In this document: positions 54,725-62,170 of the stretch, piece by piece | Layout: each line of letters opens with the position of its first letter | Position numbering within the stretch: position 1 is the first letter of the stretch | Origin: a bacterium D16-50 | Lineage (GTDB): Bacteria > Bacillota > Clostridia > Lachnospirales > Lachnospiraceae | Direction: 5' to 3' | Length of the DNA: 64,000 bases | Assembly: GCA_003612485.1 (NCBI GenBank) | Contig: RAZA01000011.1 | Location: 1-64,000, forward strand | Program-made: the position numbers and the translations under genes | Notes under the pieces: generated by a model | Told to the model about the DNA's origin: nothing | Database searches by the model: none | What the model saw: only the letters and a program-made list of their open reading frames with translations

Positions 54725-57442
54725 ATGAAGAAGCGTATGAAGCATATATTGGGAGTGGCGCTGGCGGGTATCCTGCTCTGCGCAGATATCCAGTGGCCTG
54801 CGCCCAAGACGGCTGCGGCACAAGAATGGTCTGAGGGGGCCGGTAGAGAGAGCGAGGCGCAGAAGTCGGATTATGGTTTGGACATGCTGCCGTCGGGAGC
54901 GGGCACGCAGGAAGGCGGGGCAGTGTCGGAGACGGGGCAGCCGGGAGCCGGAGCGGGCACACAAGAAAGCGGCACAGCATCGGAGACGGGGCAGCCGGAG
55001 GCAGGAGCGGGCACACAGGAAAGCGGCACAGCATCAGAGACGGGGCAGCCGGGAGCCGGAGCGGGGACGCAGGAAGGCGGGGCAGTGTCGGAGACGGGCC
55101 AGCCGGGAGCCGGAGCGGGCGTGCAGGAAAGCGGTACAGCGCCGGGTATGGGGCAGCCGGGAGCCGGAGCGGGGACGCAGGAGAGCGGGGCAGTGTCGGA
55201 GACGGGCCAGCCGGGAGTCGGAGCGGGCGTGCAGGAAAGCGGTACAGCGCCGGGTATGGGGCAGCCGGGAGCCGGAGCCGACTCTCAGGAGAGCGCTGGG
55301 GCAGCAGGAACGGGTCAGCAGGGCGATGCAGGCGCCGGGAATACATATGGCGCAGGCCGGCGGACTTCGGAGAATGCCGACGAGGAGACGGCCGAATGGA
55401 TCCGGCTGGCAGGGGAGGCTCTGACAGAACTTGCCGCAGAGAGGGACATTCTGGCTACGGTATACCTCAGCGATGAGTATCCCATTCGCCGGGAGCCTTC
55501 TTATGACAGCGAGGCGGCGGTGACTGTTCTCAGCGGTCAGACGGTGAATATTCTGGATATTTATGTGGACGAGGAGCCTCAGGTCTGGGAATACGTGAGA
55601 CTGGACTTTGAGGGGCGGGAGATATACGGCTATGTTCCCAGAACTTATCTGGCCTGTGCGGATTCCCGGTTTCTGGCATGGGAGGAGCAGTATGGACTGA
55701 ATCTGGACGCGGAGACCTATGTTGTAGATGAGAACGGGAATAAGGTCTATTCGGATATTCAACAGTTTCCCGAAAGCTACCGACCGGCGCTTCTGGAGCT
55801 GAAAAAGAAACATCCCAATTGGATATTTGCCAAGCTGAACACCACGCTTGACTGGGAGACGACGATTCGTAACGAGCTGAAGGACGGGAAGAGTCTGGTG
55901 TATTATACCTTTCCGGACTGGGCCAAGGAAGGGCCGTATGACGAAGGCACATGGTACTATGCCTCGGAAGCCGTTCTGAAACAGCAGATGGATCCCCGGA
56001 ACGGCCTCACGGAGAAGGGAATCTTTCAGTTTGAGCAGCTGACCTTCAATAAAGAGTACCATACGGAGGCGGCGGTGAAGGCGTTCCTGAACAACACCTT
56101 TATGCATGACGGGCAGGTGGCGCCGGGGACGGACATGACCTATGCCACGATCTTCTGGGCGATTGCCAAGGAGGAGGGCAGAGAGGTCAGTCCCTTCCAT
56201 CTGGTGGCCAGAGTGATTCAGGAGCAGGGACATCAGGGGACTTCCCCCATGATCTCCGGCACCTGCAAGGGCTACGAGGGATACTATAATTATTTTAACG
56301 TGGGAGCCACGGGAAAAACGCAGGCGGAAGTGCTTAAGACCGGATTGGAGTATGCGAAGAAGCATGGATGGAAGGGGGCATACTATTCCATTCTGGGCGG
56401 CGCGGATTTCATTTCCGCCAATTATATCAAGAAGGGTCAGGACACTTTGTACCTGCAGAAGTTCAATGTAAACCCCAACGGCACCTATCCCGTTTACACC
56501 CACCAGTATATGCAGAATATATCGGCACCCTCTTCGGAAGGCGCAAATATCAAGAAGCTTTACGAGACCGCAGGCGCGCTGGAAAATTCCTTTGTGTTCA
56601 AGATTCCGGTGTATGAAAATATGCCCCCGGAGGCCTGCGGCGAACCCAAGGTGAGCACGAATGTGGTTGTGACCCCGCCCAAGGGCTATGGCGACACTAC
56701 GCTGTGGCTGGACGGCGTGGCCTATACGGGGGAGCTGCGGAACGGCAACCTGATCGTGACAGCGCCTGACGGGAAGGCAAAGACGGCGGTTCTCTATAAA
56801 TATGACGGAAGCGGGATTCCTACGGGCATGTATCTCTGGAGCCTGAGCTATAATGGGACGGCATACACCGCCACACCTGAGACGGGGCTGGAGGATTTGC
56901 TGACCTATCACGGCTTTTCTATCCGGATTACCGGAAAGAGCGGGCTGAGGTTCAAGACGGGCATTTCCGCATCTTTACGGGCAGCGCTTACTGCAGCCGG
57001 AGTAAACGGATATAGGCTGAAGGAATACGGCACTTTGATCATGAACGATGCCAATAGGGCGCAGTATCCAATGATAAAGGGAGGGCAGAAGATTGTGGAA
57101 AGTCTGGCCTATGGTCTGGACTCAAGCGGCAGACTGCAGGATGTGATCTTTGAGACCGTAGCCGGGAGGCATCGGTATACCTCCGTTTTGGTGGGGATAC
57201 CTGCCAGCCAGTACAAGACCCAGTATGCCTTCAGAGGCTATGCGGTGCTGGAGAAGAACGGCACGCAGGTGATTGTATATGGCCCTGTTGTGGTTAGGAA
57301 TATCTATGGTCTGGCGAAGCAGCTGATCGAAAAGGGAAGCTATGAGCCAGGAACAGACGCATATGCCTTTTTGCAGAAGCTGATCAGTGACGCGGATGCC
57401 TTCGATAAGCCTACCGTGAGCAGCGGGAATGCGGCCAGATAA
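54725..57442 (+). CDS. Secreted SH3/glucosaminidase cell-wall hydrolase with tandem repeats
   Basis: 905 residues; ATG at 54725 behind GGAGGAGA. Signal peptide MKKRMKHILGVALAGILLCADI... then eight 18-residue repeats (about 58-201; GAGTQESGTASETGQPGA type). SH3-like domain at about 241-315 (VYLSDEYPIRREPSYDS...). Glucosaminidase-like domain at about 352-635 (ALLELKKKHPNWIFAKL, FQFEQLTF), with probable catalytic E500 in VIQEQGHQG. A C-terminal beta-rich region follows. Likely trims peptidoglycan at the surface; the repeats are a stalk or linker. It ends the transferase run, linking polymer and wall remodelling. Confidence 0.85.
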   Translation: MKKRMKHILGVALAGILLCADIQWPAPKTAAAQEWSEGAGRESEAQKSDYGLDMLPSGAGTQEGGAVSETGQPGAGAGTQESGTASETGQPEAGAGTQESGTASETGQPGAGAGTQEGGAVSETGQPGAGAGVQESGTAPGMGQPGAGAGTQESGAVSETGQPGVGAGVQESGTAPGMGQPGAGADSQESAGAAGTGQQGDAGAGNTYGAGRRTSENADEETAEWIRLAGEALTELAAERDILATVYLSDEYPIRREPSYDSEAAVTVLSGQTVNILDIYVDEEPQVWEYVRLDFEGREIYGYVPRTYLACADSRFLAWEEQYGLNLDAETYVVDENGNKVYSDIQQFPESYRPALLELKKKHPNWIFAKLNTTLDWETTIRNELKDGKSLVYYTFPDWAKEGPYDEGTWYYASEAVLKQQMDPRNGLTEKGIFQFEQLTFNKEYHTEAAVKAFLNNTFMHDGQVAPGTDMTYATIFWAIAKEEGREVSPFHLVARVIQEQGHQGTSPMISGTCKGYEGYYNYFNVGATGKTQAEVLKTGLEYAKKHGWKGAYYSILGGADFISANYIKKGQDTLYLQKFNVNPNGTYPVYTHQYMQNISAPSSEGANIKKLYETAGALENSFVFKIPVYENMPPEACGEPKVSTNVVVTPPKGYGDTTLWLDGVAYTGELRNGNLIVTAPDGKAKTAVLYKYDGSGIPTGMYLWSLSYNGTAYTATPETGLEDLLTYHGFSIRITGKSGLRFKTGISASLRAALTAAGVNGYRLKEYGTLIMNDANRAQYPMIKGGQKIVESLAYGLDSSGRLQDVIFETVAGRHRYTSVLVGIPASQYKTQYAFRGYAVLEKNGTQVIVYGPVVVRNIYGLAKQLIEKGSYEPGTDAYAFLQKLISDADAFDKPTVSSGNAAR
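54896..55327 (+). repeat. Eight tandem 54-bp coding repeats
   Basis: Exactly eight 54-base units (432 bases) encode 18-residue repeats inside the glucosaminidase gene. Units fall into subtypes: TQEGGAVSETGQPGA (1,4, variant 6), TQESGTASETGQP (2,3), VQESGTAPGMGQPGA (5,7) and a divergent last unit. Units 4-5 and 6-7 look like a 108-bp duplication. Near-identical copies imply recent expansion. Confidence 0.95.
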
Positions 57443-57545
57443 GCATCGTAGGAAAGCTTTAGGCGAAAGATTCGGCATAAAGGGAAACTGTGAGGGCAGA
57501 AGGAAACAGAACGGTTTTTCGTTTTTTGGACGAATGGGAGGAATT

Positions 57546-58544
57546 ATGAAAAAGATCAAGTTATTGTATATAGTATTATGCATGGGGGCCGCGGTGGCTC
57601 TTGCAGGCTGCGGGGACGGGACCGATGAGCTGGGGAATTCCGGGGAGAGCGGATTCACCATGGTGGAGCCTACCGACTTGTCGGGGATGGTTTCCGGCAC
57701 AATGGAGGAGTCTCAGGGAAAGGCCCCGGAGGCCGATGGGGCTGCTCAGGGCATAGGGATATCTTATATTACCGGTCAGCTCACGGAGGAAGAGGAGACT
57801 GCGGTGCTGGAGGCTATGAAAACGCTGCACCAGAATCTGGAGATAGAAGATTATATTGGAGAAGGCATCCATCTGGTCAGCAGCGAGGTGTGGTTCGAGA
57901 GTATGGCCGCCCGGCTTTTTGAGGGATGCCGCAGCTATACGCTGGAGGAGGACGGCAAGGTCTTGCTCTCCGTGCAGGTGGGCTATGATATCGCCGGAAA
58001 CCCCTATGCCAATATATGTTATCAGGGAGAGGAAGGAAAGCTCCTGCTTCTGAAGCAGGCTGCCGGGGTGACGTGGCTGATGGAAACCACGGTGGCGGAC
58101 GGAAGGTATGAGGGGGCATTCAATATATGGCAGTTTGACACGGTGCAGGGAAAAATAGAAAGACAGCAGGGAACCTATGCGCAGGGCATACTGGTAGGGG
58201 AATATACCAAATCAGTGTATGACAAGGCGCAAGGGGGGGCTTTCGAGCTGTGGAACAATCGTGAAAACTTCGCCTATGAGACGAATACGATGGTGTATGA
58301 TGAGCAGGGAGAGATTATCCCCACACCCTCGCCTGAGCCTACGCCGCAGCCTACCAAGAGGCCTGCAGTCACGTCCACGCCGACGCCCACACAAGCGCCT
58401 ACGCCGGCTCCTACACCCGAGCCGCCTGCAAAGGAGCCGGATCCGCAACCGGAGCCGGAACCTGAACCTCAGCCTACGCCGGCACCTACACAAGCGCCTA
58501 CGCAAGGGGACAATGATGCGGATTGGTCAGAGGATTTGATGTAA
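57546..58544 (+). CDS. Lipoprotein with Pro/Thr-rich tail, unrecognised
   Basis: 332 residues; ATG at 57546 after GGGAGGAATT. Signal peptide with lipobox ALAGCGD (Cys about residue 22). The middle ~200 residues form a soluble domain with beta-strand-like segments (VLLSVQVGYDIAGNPYANI, GVTWLMETTVADGRYEG, GKIERQQGTYAQG), reminiscent of repetitive antitoxin/MORN-like patterns but not assignable. The C-terminal ~75 residues are PTPTPEP-type low complexity, usual in wall-spanning proteins. Gene lies between the hydrolase and the capsule dehydratase. Confidence 0.7.
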   Translation: MKKIKLLYIVLCMGAAVALAGCGDGTDELGNSGESGFTMVEPTDLSGMVSGTMEESQGKAPEADGAAQGIGISYITGQLTEEEETAVLEAMKTLHQNLEIEDYIGEGIHLVSSEVWFESMAARLFEGCRSYTLEEDGKVLLSVQVGYDIAGNPYANICYQGEEGKLLLLKQAAGVTWLMETTVADGRYEGAFNIWQFDTVQGKIERQQGTYAQGILVGEYTKSVYDKAQGGAFELWNNRENFAYETNTMVYDEQGEIIPTPSPEPTPQPTKRPAVTSTPTPTQAPTPAPTPEPPAKEPDPQPEPEPEPQPTPAPTQAPTQGDNDADWSEDLM

Positions 58545-58557
58545 AGAGCTTTTTCGC

Positions 58558-58586
58558 TTGCGGATTCCCCAAGGATGTTATATACT
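58558..58586 (+). promoter_or_regulatory. Promoter for the CapD-like gene
   Basis: TTGCGG (58558-58563), 17 bases, TATACT (58581-58586), immediately after the lipoprotein stop. Confidence 0.55.
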
Positions 58587-58623
58587 GAGTGCAATGCTTG
58601 TTTGCAAGGGGAGGACGGCCTTG

Positions 58624-60489
58624 ATGAAAAAGGAGAGAAGTTTCCTGAGGATACCTATGAACCGTATTATCGCGCTGGTGCTGATGGACATAATGGCGAT
58701 ACTGATATCTTCGTTCGCTGCTTTATATCTGCGCTTTGAATTCAGCTTCAGGGAGATTCCCAAGGAGTATCTGAACCGGTATGAGAGGATCATTCCATAT
58801 ACGGTGGGCTTCACGCTGCTTTTCTTCTTGATCTGGAGGCTGTACAAAAGCGTGTGGCGGTATGCCAGCGCTACGGAATTGCTCAATATCTCCTTTGCTA
58901 CCAGCAGCGCGGCTCTGGCTCAGATGATCCTATGTCATTTCACCGGATGGAATATGCCCAGAAGCTACCACGTGCTTTTTTGGATTTTTTTGTTCGGCAT
59001 GACATGCGTGATCAGGTTCAGTTACCGTATTCTGCGGATCCTGAATTCCAAGAGGCAGAACATTTTGGGTGGGAAGCCCGGAGTGCATGTGATGATCATC
59101 GGGGCGGGCGCGGCGGCAAACATGATCTTGAAGGAGATAGAGGTCAGCCAGTACATCAATCTGAAGGTTAGATGCATCATCGATGATCAGCCGGGCTGTC
59201 ACGGCAAGCTTCTGCGGGGGATTCCTATCGTAGGGGGCAGGGACAAGATTGTGGACGCGGCGGCGCAGTATAGAATTGATGAGATTATCTTCGCAATTCC
59301 TTCCGCCAGCAGGCAGACCCGGAAGGAAATACTGGATATCTGCAAGGAGACGGGATGTAAGCTTCGGACCATACCGGGAACCTACCAGCTGATCAATGGG
59401 GAGGTCTCGGTGTCTGCCTTGAAGGAAGTGGAGATAGAAGATCTGCTGGGCCGGGAGCCGATCAGGACGAATATAGACGAGATCATAGATTATGTAAGCA
59501 ATTCCGTGGTTATGGTTACGGGAGGCGGAGGCTCTATCGGCAGTGAGCTTTGCCGGCAGATCGCCGGACATCATCCGAAGCGATTGGTTATCGTGGACAT
59601 CTATGAGAATAATGCCTATGATATTCAGCAGGAGCTGCGCAGGAAATATCCGGGGCTGGATCTGGTGGTGCTGATCGCTTCGGTTCGCAATACCAACCGC
59701 ATGGAGCAGATATTTGAGACCTACCGCCCGGAGATTGTCTACCATGCGGCGGCCCATAAGCATGTTCCGCTGATGGAGGACAGTCCCAATGAGGCGGTGA
59801 AAAACAATGTGCTTGGAACCTGGAAGGTAGTGCAGGCGGCGGACAAATGGAAGGTTCGGCGGTTCGTGCTGATCTCCACGGACAAGGCGGTGAACCCCAC
59901 CAATATCATGGGGGCTACTAAGCGTATCTGTGAGATGATCATACAGACATACAACAACCACTCCGAAACGGAGTTTGTAGCGGTGCGCTTCGGCAATGTG
60001 CTGGGCAGCAACGGCAGCGTGATTCCGCTGTTCAAGCGTCAGATTGCTGAGGGAGGTCCCGTGACGGTAACGGACGCCAATATGGTGCGGTATTTTATGA
60101 CCATCCCGGAGGCGGTCTCTCTGGTGCTGCAGGCGGGAGCCTATGCCAAGGGCGGCGAGATCTTCGTGCTGGACATGGGTGAGCCGGTGAAAATCATGGA
60201 GCTGGCCCAGAACCTGATCAAGCTGTCAGGCTTTAGGGTGGGCGAGGACATTGAAATCAAGATCACGGGACTGCGCCCAGGGGAGAAGCTGTACGAGGAG
60301 ATGCTGATGGCGGAAGAGGGCATGAAGGACACCGCCAACAAGATGATCCATATCGGCCAGCCCATCCAGATTGACGAGGAGAAATTCATGAAGCAGCTGG
60401 AGGAGCTGAAGGAATATGTGGTGAGAGAGCCGGAGGACATCCGGGAATATGTGAGAAAGATCGCGCCTACATATGTGCCGAAGGAGTAG
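58624..60489 (+). CDS. Nucleoside-diphosphate-sugar 4,6-dehydratase (CapD/PglF-type)
   Basis: 621 residues; ATG at 58624 with AAGGGGAGGA upstream. Four N-terminal membrane segments, a first Rossmann-like domain (VMIIGAGAAA near 155), then the catalytic SDR domain: VMVTGGGGSIGSEL near 297, AAAHKHVPLMED, and STDKAVNPTN near 418 with the TDK catalytic triad of this group. Makes UDP-4-keto-6-deoxy-HexNAc, the precursor of bacillosamine or related sugars. It can supply a modified amino sugar for the polymer built by the upstream genes. Confidence 0.94.
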   Translation: MKKERSFLRIPMNRIIALVLMDIMAILISSFAALYLRFEFSFREIPKEYLNRYERIIPYTVGFTLLFFLIWRLYKSVWRYASATELLNISFATSSAALAQMILCHFTGWNMPRSYHVLFWIFLFGMTCVIRFSYRILRILNSKRQNILGGKPGVHVMIIGAGAAANMILKEIEVSQYINLKVRCIIDDQPGCHGKLLRGIPIVGGRDKIVDAAAQYRIDEIIFAIPSASRQTRKEILDICKETGCKLRTIPGTYQLINGEVSVSALKEVEIEDLLGREPIRTNIDEIIDYVSNSVVMVTGGGGSIGSELCRQIAGHHPKRLVIVDIYENNAYDIQQELRRKYPGLDLVVLIASVRNTNRMEQIFETYRPEIVYHAAAHKHVPLMEDSPNEAVKNNVLGTWKVVQAADKWKVRRFVLISTDKAVNPTNIMGATKRICEMIIQTYNNHSETEFVAVRFGNVLGSNGSVIPLFKRQIAEGGPVTVTDANMVRYFMTIPEAVSLVLQAGAYAKGGEIFVLDMGEPVKIMELAQNLIKLSGFRVGEDIEIKITGLRPGEKLYEEMLMAEEGMKDTANKMIHIGQPIQIDEEKFMKQLEELKEYVVREPEDIREYVRKIAPTYVPKE

Positions 60490-60575
60490 GCGGGGATGCG
60501 GATATGGCATGGGGGGAAACCAAGAAAAATCGTAGCAAGAAATGAAATGAGTATATAAAGAATATGGAAGAGAAG

Positions 60576-60633
60576 ACACCCTCTGGATTTATGGCTGCAT
60601 AGGAACGCAGTCTTGAATTCAGAGGGTGTTTGT
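60576..60633 (+). terminator. Terminator-like long stem-loop closing the polysaccharide locus
   Basis: ACACCCTCTG (60576-60585) pairs with CAGAGGGTGT (60620-60629), followed by TTGTT. The loop holds a smaller GCTGC/GCAG-type pairing. The T-run is weak but the ten-pair stem is strong. Confidence 0.65.
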
Positions 60634-60714
60634 TGGCATCGCCGAAAAGTTCTTGGCAGGAATGTTCAGAATGAAGGATGGAGGAATGCAGATTGAAAAA
60701 TAATCAAACAAGCT

Positions 60715-60744
60715 ATTGTACTACATTCAAAAGAATGATACAAT
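60715..60744 (+). promoter_or_regulatory. Promoter overlapped by an imperfect palindrome
   Basis: TTGTAC (60716-60721), 17 bases, TACAAT (60739-60744). The same interval is an imperfect inverted repeat: ATTGTA (60715-60720) with ATTC on the left arm, AAAA centre, GAAT and TACAAT on the right. The overlap with both promoter boxes suggests a repressor operator. Confidence 0.55.
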
Positions 60745-60782
60745 AGTCGAAAAAGGGATGTCCGAGGGGAATGTAAAGGATA

Positions 60783-62153
60783 ATGAGAATTTATGGACGA
60801 AATTTGGATAGGAATAAGGGCAGTGATTGTCTCGATGTCCGTGGCCCAAATTCCAAGTATAAAAAATATAAGGATCCCGTTGGCAGAAGTAGAAGGGAGA
60901 TGCTCGGAAGTAGTATAAGGTATGGGAGCATATTCTGTGCTTGGAGCATGTTGATCTTTTTTGCGGTTCAGGTGGATAATGAATATCTAAGCCAATGCAA
61001 AGGATGTTTTTCGGGACTTGTTCATAGGTTTGTGGTATTAGGGCATGAATGGGGGATCAGTCATGATTTCTTATATGATACGCTGGGGGGATATTCAAGT
61101 GTTCTGCTGACGGTGGTAGGAATGATCGTGACCGGATGGCTGAGCCTTTCGGATCGTTTGGAGAAGAAGGTGTATGGAATTCGCAGAAAGGAGTTGTTTG
61201 GAAGGAATTGGCTGGGGAGATGGCTGGTGGATTCTTTTATAGGTGTGTTCACTACCCCTGCGTGGATGATGTACGCGCTGATTCGTAAATACTGCTTTAC
61301 GGCCTATTTCATTATGGTATTGATATTTGTTCAATTTTTGGTAAGCAACCTATTGCTTGCGATGACTTATAGCAGAGGCGGGGATCTCAGAAGGCTTATC
61401 AAAAAAATAAAACGTAGCGGGACCAAATCTAAGGGAGCGACCGGCTTTGAGACTTTTGGTGAATTGCTGGATAGGATCGAGGCATCCTTGGAGGAAAATA
61501 CGGACTGGAATGAAGTCAATGCCCTTTTTCTGTCTTGTGTAAGGAAGGTAGGACGGAAAAAAGGGGAGCAGAAGCTGTATAGGATCAGCAGGGATTTTGT
61601 GACAAGGGTCTATGCTAAAAGAAATGAAGATAGGATAGTGGATTTAGCGGTGCTGTATATTAAGGAAGTGGATAAGGGCTTTGAGGCGGGTGGTGAGAAA
61701 GGGACAAAGCTGGTGTATTGGGCATTGTTGGATAGTCTATATCAAAATTGCGAGGAAGAGCAGATAGCGTCTTATCTGGGCAGGCTGACGGATATGCTTT
61801 CTTTGAACGATGGGTTATATGGTATTGAGGTAAATTTTCCGGTAGTTTGGATTGAAGAAATATTTGCTATGGTGGCTGTGCAGACGGAATACTGGCTGCA
61901 GAAAAATAATAGTAGATTGAGGTGTTTTGGGGAAACCTTCGGTAAGATTATACAGATGGGAGAAATGGCGTATGTAGATGAAGGAAGGGGAAAGATGCTT
62001 TTGGAATTCATCGATGTTCGCCAATTTGCGCTTAGGGAAGTGGATGGAACAATGCGGCAGTGTTTTTTCCTTTTGAGGGACAGATACCTGAAGGCAGAGA
62101 CGCCAGATCATCTAGATAGTCTGCTCTGGGGCATTTGGGAACTGCAACAATGA
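60783..62153 (+). CDS. Four-TM membrane protein with helical cytoplasmic domain, unrecognised
   Basis: 456 residues, ATG with AAAGGA upstream. Basic N-terminus (residues 20-45), membrane segments at about 46-64, 102-123, 151-168 and 172-195, then ~260 residues of soluble, alpha-helical, charged sequence (FGELLDRIEASLEENTDW, LVYWALLDSLYQNCEEEQIASYLGRL). The end overlaps or abuts the next gene. Codons are A+T-richer than in the preceding locus, consistent with a separate, perhaps acquired, module. No family recognised; a membrane sensor or anchor for the downstream putative metalloprotein is possible. Confidence 0.75.
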   Translation: MRIYGRNLDRNKGSDCLDVRGPNSKYKKYKDPVGRSRREMLGSSIRYGSIFCAWSMLIFFAVQVDNEYLSQCKGCFSGLVHRFVVLGHEWGISHDFLYDTLGGYSSVLLTVVGMIVTGWLSLSDRLEKKVYGIRRKELFGRNWLGRWLVDSFIGVFTTPAWMMYALIRKYCFTAYFIMVLIFVQFLVSNLLLAMTYSRGGDLRRLIKKIKRSGTKSKGATGFETFGELLDRIEASLEENTDWNEVNALFLSCVRKVGRKKGEQKLYRISRDFVTRVYAKRNEDRIVDLAVLYIKEVDKGFEAGGEKGTKLVYWALLDSLYQNCEEEQIASYLGRLTDMLSLNDGLYGIEVNFPVVWIEEIFAMVAVQTEYWLQKNNSRLRCFGETFGKIIQMGEMAYVDEGRGKMLLEFIDVRQFALREVDGTMRQCFFLLRDRYLKAETPDHLDSLLWGIWELQQ

Positions 62154-62170
62154 AAGAAGGGAGAAGGAGC

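Noticed and set aside
54896-55327. Regular repeats suggesting a CRISPR array
   Set aside because: The 54-base units are directly adjacent with no unique spacers and are translated in one frame of the hydrolase gene, so they are coding repeats.
55034-56911. Long open frame on the minus strand within the hydrolase gene
   Set aside because: It lies antisense to a well-supported gene with signal peptide, SH3 and glucosaminidase motifs. Its residues are biased (Arg/Leu/Pro-rich repeats) and no start signal was seen.
60490-60782. Insertion sequence or integration site at the A+T-rich boundary
   Set aside because: No transposase remnant, terminal inverted repeat pair or target duplication could be seen; only the stem-loop at 60576-60633 and the promoter palindrome are present.
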